64,000 nucleotides of DNA from Hyphomicrobium sp. CS1GBMeth3 (GTDB lineage: Bacteria; Pseudomonadota; Alphaproteobacteria; Rhizobiales; Hyphomicrobiaceae): positions 372,001-436,000 of the forward strand of contig NZ_FPHO01000002.1 of the NCBI RefSeq assembly GCF_900117455.1, read 5' to 3'. The position numbers and the translations under genes are program-made. Below are positions 29,644 to 38,572 of the stretch, piece by piece. Within the stretch, counting starts at the first letter, position 1. Every line of letters starts with the position of its first letter. The notes under the pieces are model-generated. The model ran no database searches, was not told the DNA's origin, and worked only from the letters and a program-made list of their open reading frames with translations.

Positions 29644-29760
29644 ATGCGTTTCAAGACCTTGGTCTTGTTGCTTGTTCTTTCAACGGTATCCGGGGCGTCT
29701 CCAACAGAACCGCAACCTGCGAACAGCGTTTCCGTGGCGCAGACGCTCGCGGCTGACTGA
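29644..29760 (+). CDS. 38-residue signal-peptide-like micro-protein
   Basis: An ATG-initiated frame encodes MRFKTLVLLLVLSTVSGASP, followed by a short hydrophilic tail rich in Thr, Pro, Ala and ending LAAD. A strong GGAGGGGG lies two bases before the ATG at 29644, and the preceding 50 bases are unusually AT-rich (ATATTGATTGAAAG and a T7 run), as for a promoter. The product would be a secreted peptide of about 20 residues or a small membrane peptide. It stops 31 bases before the convergent recQ stop. I do not recognise it. Its codons and ribosome binding site look real, but no homologue can be named. Confidence 0.5.
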   Translation: MRFKTLVLLLVLSTVSGASPTEPQPANSVSVAQTLAAD

Positions 29761-29790
29761 TCGCGGTCGGACCTGTCGCGCACTGGTGGG

Positions 29791-31983
29791 TCAGGCCAGC
29801 TCGGCGAGCACGCACTTCAGGAGGCCGTACTCGAAGCGGCCGTCGAGGGCCGCGTGCGCGGGGCCGAGCTTGCCCGTTTCCAGGGTGCCGAGCTCCTCGA
29901 AGACGGCGTGGATCTCGTCGACGTCCGCGGGTTCGAGATCGAGGACTTTGTCCGCGGTGATGACGCCAGCTTCGATGGCCTCGGCGAAATGCGTGTAGAC
30001 GGTCGAGATGTCGAGGTTGCGCTCGGTCGCGATATCCTGCGGCGCGACACCCGCGAGATGCAGGGCCAGCGTCTGATTAACGGTCGGCGAAAGGCGGTTG
30101 TTCAACGCGGGGTTGGGCGCGAAGCGGGCGATCGTCTTCAGGAACGCCTGCCCATAGCGCTTGATCTTGCTCGCGCCGAGCCCGGTGATGCCGTGCAGGC
30201 TCGCTTCGTCGGCCGGGCGCTGGGTCGCGAGCTCGGCGAGCGTCTTGTCGTGGCAGATGACGTAGGGCGGCAGGCCGGCTTCGGTGGCGAGGCTCAGGCG
30301 CAGCGCGCGAAGCGCATCGTAAAGCGGTCGGTCTGCGGTCTCGATCTTGCTCGCGGCGCCCGATGCGCCCTTCGATTTGTTTTTTTTCTCCCGCGGCGGC
30401 GCCAAGCGCAGCATGAAGCGCTCCTCGCTGCGCAGGAGCGGACGCGCCTTCTCCGTCAGATGTAAGGTGCCGAGCCCTTCGTCGTCGGCCGCAAGAAGCC
30501 CTTGCGCCGTGAGCTGGCGGAACAGCCCGCGCCAGACGGTCGTGTCGGTGTCGGCGCCGATGCCCCAGACGGACAGCCGGTCGTGTCCGTTGCGGCAGGC
30601 GCGCTCGTTGTCCTTGCCGTGCAGCACGTCGGTCAGGTAGCCGACGCCGAAGCGCTCGCCGGTCCGATAGACTGTCGACAACGCCTTCTGGGCGAGCACG
30701 GTGCCGTCGACGGTTTTCGGCGGCTCGAGGCAATTGTCGCAGTTGCCGCACGGCTCGGCGCGCTGCTCGCCGAAGTAAGCGAGCAGCAGTTGGCGGCGGC
30801 AGGTGACCGCCTCGCAGAGGCCGACGAGCGCGTCGAGCTTCTGGCGCTGCGCGCGCTTGAAAATCTCCGAGCCCTCGCTTTGTGCGATCCACTGCGTCTG
30901 CTGCACGATGTCCTGCAGGCCGTAGGCGAGCCAGGCGTTGGCGGGCTCGCCGTCGCGGCCGGCACGTCCGGTCTCCTGATAGTAGGCTTCCATGGAGCGG
31001 GGCAGATTGAGGTGGGCGACGAAGCGCACGTCCGGCTTATCGATGCCCATGCCGAAGGCGATGGTCGCGACCATGACGACGCCGTCCTCCTTGAGGAAGC
31101 GCTGCTGGGCTTCGCGGCGCACCTCGGCGTCGAGACCGGCGTGGTAGGCAAGCGCCGTACGACCCTTGCGGACGAGCCACGCCGCAGTCTCCTCGACCGA
31201 CTTGCGCGACAGGCAGTAGACGACGCCGGCGTCGGTCGGGTGCTCGGTGGAGATGAAGTTCCATAGCCGCTCGCGGGCGCTCATGGAGCCCATCTCGGCG
31301 ATCGTGTAGCGGATGTTCGGGCGGTCGAAGCTGGCGACGAAGCGGTGTGCATTGCCGAGGTGCAGCTCGGTCGCGATCTCCTCGCGCGTGCGGTCGTCGG
31401 CGGTGGCGGTCAGCGCGATGCGCGGGATCTTCGGAAAGCGCTCGGCCAGCACCTTGAGCTGGCGGTATTCGGGGCGGAAGTCATGGCCCCACTGCGAGAC
31501 GCAGTGCGCTTCGTCGATGGCAAAAAGCGCGATCTCCGCGCGCTCGATGAGGCGCAACGTGCGCTCCTGTACGAGGCGCTCGGGTGCGACGTAGAGAAGG
31601 TCAAGATCGCCGGTTGCGAGGCGGCGCTCGATCGTCTCCTGCTCACGACGATCCTGCGAGGAGTTCAGGAAGGCGGCGCGTACGCCTGCTTCTTTCAGCG
31701 CGTCCACCTGATCCTGCATCAGCGCGATCAAGGGCGAGACGACGAGGCCGGTGCCGCGGCGGACGAGGGCCGGGATCTGGTAGCACAGCGACTTGCCGCC
31801 GCCCGTCGGCATGAGAGCGAGAACGTCGCCGCCCGAGATCAGCGTCTCGATGATGTCGGCCTGGTGCGGGCGGAAGTGCGTGTAGCCGAACACCTCCTCG
31901 AGCACGTGCTGGGCCTCGGCGAGGCTCGGCGCGGGCGCAAGGGACAACAGATCGGCGGATTTCCGCAAGGCGGCAGGCAGCAT
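29791..31983 (-). CDS. recQ: ATP-dependent DNA helicase RecQ
   Basis: A 730-residue 3'-5' helicase for recombination and fork repair. Walker A is [12 protein letters not shown], followed by the DEAH motif [23 protein letters not shown]-like ALTATADD, and motif [17 protein letters not shown]. The RecQ-Ct zinc site is formed by [25 protein letters not shown]. An HRDC domain follows ([20 protein letters not shown], about 540-620) and then an additional helix-turn-helix-like tail ([33 protein letters not shown]), making the protein longer than the 610-residue E. coli enzyme. I start at MLPAALRKS (31983) with GAGGG upstream. It stands alone. Confidence 0.95.
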   Translation of the reverse strand: MLPAALRKSADLLSLAPAPSLAEAQHVLEEVFGYTHFRPHQADIIETLISGGDVLALMPTGGGKSLCYQIPALVRRGTGLVVSPLIALMQDQVDALKEAGVRAAFLNSSQDRREQETIERRLATGDLDLLYVAPERLVQERTLRLIERAEIALFAIDEAHCVSQWGHDFRPEYRQLKVLAERFPKIPRIALTATADDRTREEIATELHLGNAHRFVASFDRPNIRYTIAEMGSMSARERLWNFISTEHPTDAGVVYCLSRKSVEETAAWLVRKGRTALAYHAGLDAEVRREAQQRFLKEDGVVMVATIAFGMGIDKPDVRFVAHLNLPRSMEAYYQETGRAGRDGEPANAWLAYGLQDIVQQTQWIAQSEGSEIFKRAQRQKLDALVGLCEAVTCRRQLLLAYFGEQRAEPCGNCDNCLEPPKTVDGTVLAQKALSTVYRTGERFGVGYLTDVLHGKDNERACRNGHDRLSVWGIGADTDTTVWRGLFRQLTAQGLLAADDEGLGTLHLTEKARPLLRSEERFMLRLAPPREKKNKSKGASGAASKIETADRPLYDALRALRLSLATEAGLPPYVICHDKTLAELATQRPADEASLHGITGLGASKIKRYGQAFLKTIARFAPNPALNNRLSPTVNQTLALHLAGVAPQDIATERNLDISTVYTHFAEAIEAGVITADKVLDLEPADVDEIHAVFEELGTLETGKLGPAHAALDGRFEYGLLKCVLAELA

Positions 31984-32438
31984 TGAGATCCCTCGGCCGG
32001 CTTTCGGAGCGGCCGGCACGATGTCTGACGTCAGTTGACGCTACCCCGATTCTCGTGGCGCCGCCTGAGCTTCCGGCCGGCTATCCCCGTATCGGATTGC
32101 CCGGCGGCGGCGTAGACTATGTGCGCGTCAGGGGTCCCATTTCACCCCGCCCTCCGTGGCGCCGCTCGCCTGGAGGGGGGCGGCCCCAATATGCTGAATA
32201 AGGCCGCAGGACTCCTGGCGTTTTTTCTATGATCCGCCGGCAGATCAAGGTGGTGGCGATTCGCTTCGCGGGTACGAAGATGTCCAGCTAGCGTTGCGCT
32301 CCTTCGCGCCGTGACCACTTCGCCGTCCTTTTTCGTGACGTCGCCTCTCAAGCACCGTCTCAAATGGCCACGGGGAGGGGCGTCAAAAAACACGCCGGCG
32401 TCACGAGGGACGCCGGCGTGCCCCGGGGGGAGCTGGCC
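31984..32438. other. 455-base gap between recQ and wrbA
   Basis: No convincing gene. The right end holds the wrbA terminator. Near 32204-32226 a GC-rich imperfect hairpin (CGCAGGA/TCCTGGCG) is followed by six Ts on the plus strand, which looks like a terminator although no plus-strand gene precedes it. A 20-codon ATG frame at 32229-32291 has no ribosome binding site. The left end should contain the recQ promoter. Confidence 0.5.
32385..32420 (-). terminator. intrinsic terminator of wrbA
   Basis: CACGCCGGCGTC (32391-32402) and GACGCCGGCGTG (32409-32420) form a 12-base-pair stem with a six-base loop. Read on the minus strand it is followed by TTTTTT, a textbook Rho-independent terminator 18 bases after the wrbA stop. 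Confidence 0.9.
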
Positions 32439-33038
32439 CTAGCGTGCCAGCTTGGCGGCGATCTCGGCGACGTGCTTGCCCTGGAAGCGGGCGCCGGCCA
32501 GCTCGTTTTCGCTCGGCTGGCGTGATCCATCGGCGCCCGCGAGCGTTGAGGCGCCGTAAGGCGTGCCGCCGGTGACCTCATCCATCTTGGTCAGGCCCTG
32601 GTAGGAATAGGGCAGACCGACAATAACCATTCCGTGGTGGAGGAGCACGGTGTGGGTCGCCGTGATCGTGGTCTCCTGTCCGCCGTGCTGAGAGGCGGTG
32701 GAGGTGAAGACGGATCCGACCTTGCCGATCAGCTTGCCGTTGACCCACAGTCCGCCGGTCTGATCGAGGAAGTTCTTCATCTGGGAGGTCATGTTGCCGA
32801 AGCGGGTCGGCGTGCCGATGATGATTGCGTCGTAGTCAGCCAACTCGTCGACGGTGGCGATGGGTGCGGGCTGGTTCAGCTTGAAGCCGCTCTTCTCCGC
32901 GACCTCCTGCGGCACCAACTCAGGCACGCGCTTGACCTCGGCATGGGCGCCGCCTTCGCGCACGCCATCGGCGACGGCATGGGCCATGCGCTCGATATGG
33001 CCATAGCTGGAGTAATAGAGAACGAGAACTTTGGTCAT
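32439..33038 (-). CDS. wrbA: NAD(P)H:quinone oxidoreductase WrbA
   Basis: A 199-residue flavodoxin-like protein that reduces quinones by two electrons with NAD(P)H and protects from redox cycling. The FMN phosphate loop is [13 protein letters not shown], followed by [27 protein letters not shown] and the [12 protein letters not shown] loop, all hallmarks of WrbA. I start at MTKVLVLYY (33038); the upstream frame is not conserved-looking. It lies downstream of the pirin gene on the same strand, with a hairpin between, and has its own terminator. The neighbouring pirin and old-yellow-enzyme genes suggest a shared electrophile or quinone stress theme. Confidence 0.95.
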   Translation of the reverse strand: MTKVLVLYYSSYGHIERMAHAVADGVREGGAHAEVKRVPELVPQEVAEKSGFKLNQPAPIATVDELADYDAIIIGTPTRFGNMTSQMKNFLDQTGGLWVNGKLIGKVGSVFTSTASQHGGQETTITATHTVLLHHGMVIVGLPYSYQGLTKMDEVTGGTPYGASTLAGADGSRQPSENELAGARFQGKHVAEIAAKLAR

Positions 33039-33085
33039 GGTTGGCTTCCCGGTTCGGTTGCAAGTGATCGCGAGAGATGAATGCA

Positions 33086-33116
33086 CCGGGCGGACTGCGC
33101 GTTGCAGTCCGCCCGG
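33086..33116 (-). terminator. strong hairpin after the pirin gene
   Basis: CCGGGCGGACTGC (33086-33098) and GCAGTCCGCCCGG (33104-33116) form a 13-base-pair perfect stem with a GCGTT loop, seven bases after the pirin stop on the minus strand. There is no T-run, so it may slow or stop transcription with partial efficiency before wrbA. Confidence 0.65.
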
Positions 33117-33122
33117 CTTACG

Positions 33123-33824
33123 TCAGGTGCCGAGATCGAAGAGGAGGACCTCGGCATTATCGTTCGCGGCGATGCGAACCTCCGCTTCGTCGGTCAGCGC
33201 CGCGCCGTCGCCGGCTCCGACCGTGGCCCCGTTCACGGAGACGCTACCGCGCGTTACCTGGACCCAGGCCTTGCGGCGCGGGCGCAGCGAGTGGCTCACG
33301 GCATCGCCTTTCTGCAAATCGACGACGAAGAGATCGAGATCCTGGTGGATCGTCACCGCGCCGTCGCGTCCGTCGCGCGCACCGACGAGCGCGAGGCGTC
33401 CGCGGCGCTGCTCGTCCGGGAACGACTTCTGCTCGTAGCTCGGCTCGAGGCCGCGTTTCTCGGGCAGAACCCAGATCTGCAGGAAGTGCACAGGGTCCTT
33501 CGGCGAAGCGTTGAACTCGCTGTGGGCGATGCCGGTGCCGGCGCTCATGCGCTGCACGTCTCCGGGACGGATCACCGACCCGGTGCCGAGGCTGTCCTTG
33601 TGGGCGAGGCCGCCGTCGAGCACGTAGGAGATGATCTCCATGTTGTCGTGCGGATGGGTGCCAAAACCGGCGCCGCCTTCGACGATGTCCTCGTTGATGA
33701 CGCGCAGTTTGCCGAAGCCCATGTTCTCCGGGTCGTAGTAGTGGCCGAAGGAGAAGGTGTGCTTGCTGTCGAGCCAGCCGAAGTTGCTGGCGCCCCGCTC
33801 CTCGCTCTTGCGGATGGTGATCAT
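33123..33824 (-). CDS. pirin family protein
   Basis: A 233-residue bicupin protein. The N-terminal domain carries the iron ligands in FGTHPHDNMEIISYVLDG and the later GTGIAHSEFNA, matching the HPHxxxE...H pattern of pirins such as YhaK/YhhW, some of which oxidise quercetin. GFGKLRVINEDIV and the second cupin part (VQVTRGSVSVNGATVGAGDGAAL) follow. I start at MITIRKSEERGAS (33824), with AGGAGA upstream. It lies between nemA-like and wrbA genes on the minus strand. An inverted repeat upstream at 33902-33936 may be its operator. The role is probably quinone or redox related. Confidence 0.9.
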   Translation of the reverse strand: MITIRKSEERGASNFGWLDSKHTFSFGHYYDPENMGFGKLRVINEDIVEGGAGFGTHPHDNMEIISYVLDGGLAHKDSLGTGSVIRPGDVQRMSAGTGIAHSEFNASPKDPVHFLQIWVLPEKRGLEPSYEQKSFPDEQRRGRLALVGARDGRDGAVTIHQDLDLFVVDLQKGDAVSHSLRPRRKAWVQVTRGSVSVNGATVGAGDGAALTDEAEVRIAANDNAEVLLFDLGT

Positions 33825-33901
33825 AGCTCTCTCCTGGTGGCGGCCGAGGCGTTGACACCTCGGCCTGTTGCGTGGGGAGAGATTTGCCATTGGATTGTCC
33901 T

Positions 33902-33936
33902 GGAACCAATATCTGCGGAGGAAATTCATTGGTTCC
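33902..33936. promoter_or_regulatory. long-arm inverted repeat upstream of pirin
   Basis: GGAACCAAT (33902-33910) and ATTGGTTCC (33928-33936) are perfect nine-base arms with a 17-base spacer. It lies 78 to 112 bases upstream of the pirin start and just after the reductase gene stop. Half-site centres are 26 bases apart, suited to a dimeric regulator. A second hairpin (GGCCGAGG/CCTCGGCC, 33842-33865) lies closer to pirin. Confidence 0.5.
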
Positions 33937-33954
33937 GATTGCTACGCAATGTCT

Positions 33955-35046
33955 CTAGGCCGCCTCCTCCAGCGCCGGGTAGTCCGTGTAGCCCTCGGCG
34001 CCGCCGCCGTAGAACGTCGCGGGCTGCGGCTCGTTGAGGGGTGCGTTCCGCGCCAGCCGCTCGACGAGATCCGGGTTGGCGATGAAAAGGCGTCCGAACG
34101 CGATCAGATCGGCGGCGCCCGTCTCGACGGCCTCGATGGCGTTCTCGCGGTCGTAGATGTTGTTGGCGAGATAGGCGACCTTGACGAGCTTGCGCAGTGT
34201 GCGGAGATCCGCACCTGCCGGCAGATCTCGCGAGGCTCCTGTGTCGCCCTCGATCACATGCACATAGCCGAGGCCGGCGTCGTTGGCGCGCGCGATGGCG
34301 GCGGAGAAGGTCGTCATCGGGTCACTGTCCGACATGTCGCTGAACTTCGAGAAGGGGCTCAGGCGGACGCCGACGCGGGTGGCGGGGAAGACGGAGGTCA
34401 ATGCCGCGAGCACCTCCGCCAAGAGGCGCGTGCGGTTCTCGACGCTGCCGCCATACGCATCGGTGCGCTTGTTCGATCCGTCGCGCAGGAACTGGTCAAT
34501 CAGGTAGCCGTTGGCGCCATGTAGCTCGACGCCGTCGAAGCCGGCAGTCTTGGCGTTCTCGGCGGCCTTGCGATACTCGGCAATGATACGCGGGATCTCC
34601 GACGTTTCGAGTGCGCGAGGCGGAGAGGCGTCTGCAAATCCGGTCGGCGTGAAAACCTTCGTCTTGGCTGTAATGGCGGACGGGGCGAGAGGTGCCTGCC
34701 CGTTCGGTTGCAGGGAGGTGTGCGAGACACGCCCGACGTGCCAAAGCTGCGCGAAGATGCGTCCGCCCTTGGCGTGGACCGCAGCGGTCACCTTCTTCCA
34801 GCCCTCCACTTGCTCGGGGCTGTAGATGCCCGGCGTCTGGATGTAGCCCTTGCCTTCCGGCGAGATCTGCGTGCCCTCGCTGATGATCAGGCCGGCTGAA
34901 GCGCGCTGGGCGTAGTATTTCGCGATCAGGTCGTTCGGAACATCGCCGTCGGGATTTGCGCGGTTGCGGGTCAGCGGGGCCATGACGATGCGGTTGGGTA
35001 ACGTCAGCGTGCCGATGGTGAGCGGCGTGAACAGTTTGCTGGGCAT
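33955..35046 (-). CDS. alkene reductase, old yellow enzyme family (NemA-like)
   Basis: A 363-residue FMN-dependent TIM-barrel enzyme that reduces activated C=C bonds of enones, maleimides and nitro-esters with NAD(P)H. It begins SKLFTPLTIGTLTLPNRIVMAPLTRNRA, has LWHVGRVSH, and the substrate-binding HGANGYLIDQFLRDGSNKRTDAYGGSVENR block in which His and Asn bind the substrate. The C-terminal IAFGRLFIANPDLVERL also fits. I start at MPSKLF (35046) with GAGGAGA upstream. It is the first of three redox genes (this, pirin, wrbA) on the minus strand. Natural substrate is unknown. Confidence 0.92.
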   Translation of the reverse strand: MPSKLFTPLTIGTLTLPNRIVMAPLTRNRANPDGDVPNDLIAKYYAQRASAGLIISEGTQISPEGKGYIQTPGIYSPEQVEGWKKVTAAVHAKGGRIFAQLWHVGRVSHTSLQPNGQAPLAPSAITAKTKVFTPTGFADASPPRALETSEIPRIIAEYRKAAENAKTAGFDGVELHGANGYLIDQFLRDGSNKRTDAYGGSVENRTRLLAEVLAALTSVFPATRVGVRLSPFSKFSDMSDSDPMTTFSAAIARANDAGLGYVHVIEGDTGASRDLPAGADLRTLRKLVKVAYLANNIYDRENAIEAVETGAADLIAFGRLFIANPDLVERLARNAPLNEPQPATFYGGGAEGYTDYPALEEAA

Positions 35047-35112
35047 TGAGGTCTGTCTCCTCGTCGTCGGTCGATTTTCGGCCCCTTCCCCTGCGGAAGG
35101 CGCAAACACGAA

Positions 35113-35144
35113 TAAAAAGGCTCCTGGGTTTCGCAGGAGCCTTT
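35113..35144 (-). terminator. intrinsic terminator of the agmatinase gene
   Basis: AAAGGCTCCTG (35116-35126) and CAGGAGCCTTT (35134-35144) form an 11-base-pair stem with a seven-base loop. On the minus strand it ends in a run of T, 25 bases after the agmatinase stop. Confidence 0.88.
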
Positions 35145-35169
35145 CCTCGTGCTGTCGTTACCTTACGAT

Positions 35170-36150
35170 TCACGCTGCCGGGCGGATCATCCGCTCGGCG
35201 AGAAGGCCGAGATAGTGCTGCAGCACCGCAGCCCCTGCGATCGAGGTGATGTCGGCGTGGTCGTAGGCGGGCGCGACCTCCACGACATCGCCGCCCACGA
35301 TGTCGAGGCCCCCGAGATTGCGGAGGATGATCAGCGCCTCGCGTGACGAGAGGCCGCCCGCGACCGGTGTGCCCGTGCCGGGCGCGAAGGCGGGATCCAG
35401 GCAGTCGATGTCGAACGTCAGGTAACACTTCGCATCGCCGACGCGTTTCTGTATGCGCTCTATCACGCCGTGCACGCCATGCATCGCCACGTCGTTGCCG
35501 CTCACGATGTCGATGCCGCATGTTTCCGGTGCGTGCGTGCGGATGCCGACCTGGATCGAGCGATCCGGCCGAATGATCCCTTCACGCACGGCCCGGCCGA
35601 CGAATGAGCCATGATCGATGCGGCCGCCGTCGTCGGGCCAAGTGTCCTGGTGCGCGTCGAACTGGACGAGCGCCAGCGGCCCGTATTTCTCGGCGTGTGC
35701 CTTCAAGAGCGGCCAGGTCACGAAGTGATCGCCGCCGATCGAGAGCAGCTTGGGTCCGTGGCCGATGATCTCACGCGCTTGCGCCGCGATCTGCACCGGA
35801 GCGTCGGCGGGGCGGCCGTAATCGAGCGCGCAGTCGCCGTAGTCGACGACAGCCATGTGGGCGAACGGGTCGGCCTGGAACGGATACTGCGGCTCGCCGC
35901 CGAGGATCATGGAGGCGCGCCGCACGCCTTGCGGTCCGAAGCGGGCGCCGGGCCGGTTCGAGACGGCGGCGTCGAAGGGGATCCCCCAAATGGCGACGTC
36001 GACGCCTGCGAGATTGCGGGTCAGGCGGCGGCGCATGAAGGAGGGGACGCCGCAGAACGTGGGCTCGAGCGAGCCGTTCAAGAGGCTCGTTCCGAAGACG
36101 GCCGAGTCGGTTTCGCAGGGCCGCGGGGGATGCTTCAGCATCTCGTTCAT
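35170..36150 (-). CDS. speB: agmatinase / guanidino-acid ureohydrolase
   Basis: A 326-residue binuclear manganese ureohydrolase. Metal ligands are visible in SIGGDHFVTWP, QFDAHQDTW and TFDIDCLDPAFAPGTGTP, the three signatures of the arginase/agmatinase family. It hydrolyses agmatine to putrescine and urea. Some close relatives act on guanidinobutyrate or guanidinopropionate, and the sequence alone does not exclude these. The gene lies 63 bases downstream of a putrescine-type binding protein and ends at a good terminator. Putrescine made here would feed the puu pathway encoded some 20 kb away in this window. Confidence 0.88.
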   Translation of the reverse strand: MNEMLKHPPRPCETDSAVFGTSLLNGSLEPTFCGVPSFMRRRLTRNLAGVDVAIWGIPFDAAVSNRPGARFGPQGVRRASMILGGEPQYPFQADPFAHMAVVDYGDCALDYGRPADAPVQIAAQAREIIGHGPKLLSIGGDHFVTWPLLKAHAEKYGPLALVQFDAHQDTWPDDGGRIDHGSFVGRAVREGIIRPDRSIQVGIRTHAPETCGIDIVSGNDVAMHGVHGVIERIQKRVGDAKCYLTFDIDCLDPAFAPGTGTPVAGGLSSREALIILRNLGGLDIVGGDVVEVAPAYDHADITSIAGAAVLQHYLGLLAERMIRPAA

Positions 36151-36213
36151 GGTTGGAGTCCTTTTTGTTGGTCTCGGCGTTTTTGCTCTTTCGAACGTGG
36201 GAGACGCGGCGGC

Positions 36214-37323
36214 TCAATGACCGCCGGAGGTGAATCTGGTCCAGGCGCGCGTCACGGTTCGGAGTGAAGCCGCATCGCGCGGCTTGGCGGCGAACAGCTT
36301 CGCGGTGATGTCTGTCGGCGGATAGATGTTCGGGTTCGAGCGGATGCGCTCATCGACGTGGGGCGTCGCGGCCGTGTTGCTGTTTGGATAGGAAAGCGTG
36401 TTGGTGATCTCCGCCATGACGCGCGGTGTCAGCAGGAAGTCGATGAAGGCGTAGGCCGCTTCGGGATGCGGAGCATCGGCCGGGATGGTCATGACGTCGA
36501 AAAAGATCTCGGTGCCTTCCTTCGGGATGGCGTAGTGCACTTCGACGTCTGCGTTGGCTTCGGCCGCACGATCGGCGGCAATGAAGGCATCGCCGCTCCA
36601 TCCGAGCGCGAGGCAAAGATCGCCGGCGGCCATTTCGTTGATGATCGAACCTGTCTTAAAGTGACGGATGTTGGGACGGGCCGCGATCAGGAGCTCTTCG
36701 GCCTTCTGGATCTCCGCCGGATCCGTCGAGAACGGATCGAAGCCAAGATAGTTCAGCGCCACCGACATGATGCCTTCTGGGCTGTCGGCGACGGCAATGC
36801 CGCAATCCGTGAAGCGGCTTGCGATCTCGGGCTTGAAGATGATGTCGAGGCTGTTGGTCGGCGCGTCGGGCATGCGCGTGGCGATCAGCTTCGGATTGTG
36901 CATGATGCCGGTCGTGCCGTGGAGGTAGGGAACGGCGTAGGCGTTGCCGGGATCCTGATCGGCCAGGAAGCGAAGCGCATCCGCGTCGAGGGACTTGGTG
37001 TTCGGCAGCCTGGCGTTATCGAGCCTCTGCAATGCCCCCGCGGTGATCAACTGGCCGCTCGAGGAGGCCGTCGGCATCACGATGTCGTACCCGGTTTTTC
37101 CCGAGAGCACCTTGGTGGTGAGCATCTCGGTGGCTTCGAAGGTATCGTAGACGACCTTGATGCCGGTCTCGCGCTCGAACTCGTCGATGACCCTCTGGGG
37201 GACGTACTCGAACCAGAAGAAGATGTTCACGGTCTTGGCCGTGGTCGGGGCGGCGTAGGCGCCGGTCGCGCCGGCCACGAGCAAGGCGAGGCCGAGAAGC
37301 GAGCGGCGAAATCCAAGGGTCAT
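36214..37323 (-). CDS. orphan polyamine-type periplasmic binding protein
   Basis: A 369-residue PotD/PotF-like binding protein with signal peptide (SLLGLALLVAGATGAYA). It shows VNIFFWFEYVPQRVIDEFERETGIKVVYDTFEA, the aligned region of the binding protein at 14562, with FFWFEY replacing the usual YNWSDY. YLHGTTGIMHNP, VALNYLGFDP and TRAWTRFTSGGH match the family. I start at MTLGFRR (37323), which has TGGAG nine bases upstream, and not the ATG five codons earlier. No permease or ATPase gene is adjacent; it precedes agmatinase. It may bind agmatine, a guanidino compound or putrescine, and use the importer encoded elsewhere or act as a sensor. Confidence 0.85.
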   Translation of the reverse strand: MTLGFRRSLLGLALLVAGATGAYAAPTTAKTVNIFFWFEYVPQRVIDEFERETGIKVVYDTFEATEMLTTKVLSGKTGYDIVMPTASSSGQLITAGALQRLDNARLPNTKSLDADALRFLADQDPGNAYAVPYLHGTTGIMHNPKLIATRMPDAPTNSLDIIFKPEIASRFTDCGIAVADSPEGIMSVALNYLGFDPFSTDPAEIQKAEELLIAARPNIRHFKTGSIINEMAAGDLCLALGWSGDAFIAADRAAEANADVEVHYAIPKEGTEIFFDVMTIPADAPHPEAAYAFIDFLLTPRVMAEITNTLSYPNSNTAATPHVDERIRSNPNIYPPTDITAKLFAAKPRDAASLRTVTRAWTRFTSGGH

Positions 37324-37369
37324 GGCTGAAAACTCCATCGTCGGGCCGGAGGGAGCACCTACCTTCAGG

Positions 37370-37433
37370 ATCGCGCTTGCGATAGAGCCCGACAAACGGC
37401 TATTTTTCCGTCGTGAGGTGATGAAAACTCATC
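37370..37433. promoter_or_regulatory. two short palindromes between the LysR gene and the binding-protein gene
   Basis: ATCGC-GCTT-GCGAT at 37370-37383 and GATGA-AAAC-TCATC at 37420-37433. The first lies 47 bases upstream of the binding-protein start, the second 13 bases upstream of the regulator ATG. In a divergent LysR arrangement such sites are candidates for the regulator's activation and autoregulation sites. Confidence 0.4.
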
Positions 37434-37446
37434 TGATGGAGGGCCC

Positions 37447-38379
37447 ATGGCGCTGCCGTCGCTGAATGCCATTCGCGCCTTCGAGGCCGCCGCCCGTCTC
37501 TCAAGCTTCAAGGATGCGGCTGAGGAGCTGAACCTCACGCCTTCGGCCGTGAGCCGCCATATCCGCTCGCTCGAGCAGATGCTTGGGGTGGCGCTGTTCG
37601 AGCGGGGCTTCCGACAGGTGCGCCTCACGGAAAAGGCGCAGCCCTATGCGCGGCGGCTCACGGATGCGTTCCACATCATCGCCAGTGCGACCGACGAGAT
37701 CAGTGCCAGCGGATCGGGCCGCAAGAAGCGGCCGAAACGCGTCACGCTGTCGATCAACGCGGCGTTCATGAACCTGTGGCTTGCCGACCGCCTGCCGCGG
37801 TTTCGCACCGCCTGTCCGGACTGCGAACTCGAGGTTTCGATCCATGACGATCGCGGGCAGGGCGGCAATCCGCGCGCCGATCTGCGCATCCTGTTCACCG
37901 ACGATGACGAGAGCGATGACGACGTCTCGAAATCGTCGGTCGTTCCGCTGGTCTCGCTCATCATTCTTCCGGTTTGCGCGCCGTCGCTGACCAAAGGCCC
38001 GGGTGCGCTGCGCAAGCCGTCGGATCTCGCGCGCCACAGGCTGTTGCACGAGAACACCACGGGATGGTGGGAGGAATGGATCGAGGGTGAAGGCGTAAAT
38101 GGGGTCGATCCGAAAATCGGGGCCATCTTTCACGATCCGACGCTTGCGATTCGCGAGGCCGTGAACGGCGGAGGCGTGGCGCTTGCCGATAACATCATGG
38201 TCGAGGACCTGCTGGCGCGTGGGTTGCTCGTTACGCCGTTTCCGATCCGCCGCAAAATTCCGAGCCGATATGTGCTGGCCGTGCGGCCCGGTGCCGCGTC
38301 GCTCACCGGCGTGAAGCAGTTCCGTCAGTGGCTCGTCGCGGAGGTCGAGCGTCACAAACGCGCGATGAAACTTGGCTAG
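37447..38379 (+). CDS. LysR family transcriptional regulator (GcvA-like)
   Basis: A 310-residue regulator. The N-terminal winged helix (LNAIRAFEAAARLSSFKDAAEELNLTPSAVSRHIRSLEQMLGVALFERG, residues 5-55) matches the GcvA/AmpR type. A linker helix and a periplasmic-binding-like effector domain follow, with LLHENTTGWWEEWIEG in the second half. GGAGGG precedes the ATG. It is divergent from the orphan polyamine-type binding protein and agmatinase genes, the classic arrangement for a LysR activator of that pair. The effector is probably a polyamine or guanidino compound, by inference. Confidence 0.9.
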   Translation: MALPSLNAIRAFEAAARLSSFKDAAEELNLTPSAVSRHIRSLEQMLGVALFERGFRQVRLTEKAQPYARRLTDAFHIIASATDEISASGSGRKKRPKRVTLSINAAFMNLWLADRLPRFRTACPDCELEVSIHDDRGQGGNPRADLRILFTDDDESDDDVSKSSVVPLVSLIILPVCAPSLTKGPGALRKPSDLARHRLLHENTTGWWEEWIEGEGVNGVDPKIGAIFHDPTLAIREAVNGGGVALADNIMVEDLLARGLLVTPFPIRRKIPSRYVLAVRPGAASLTGVKQFRQWLVAEVERHKRAMKLG

Positions 38380-38572
38380 TCGGGATTTGCGGGCGCTCAC
38401 ACTGCCCTTGAATTGTGCATTTTCGCCGCGTGCGTGCGAACGCTATATCGCTGTGGTTACAGCAACCTAGCAATTCCTGTTCGCCATCCTCATATGCCGA
38501 TCCACGTGCCTCTGGTCCGCTACGCGCGACTGCACGTACTCCACAAATCGGAAGACTTCGAGGGATCTCGAG

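Noticed and set aside
32229..32291. 20-codon ATG frame between recQ and wrbA
   Set aside because: No ribosome binding site and no recognisable features; it directly follows a T-run.
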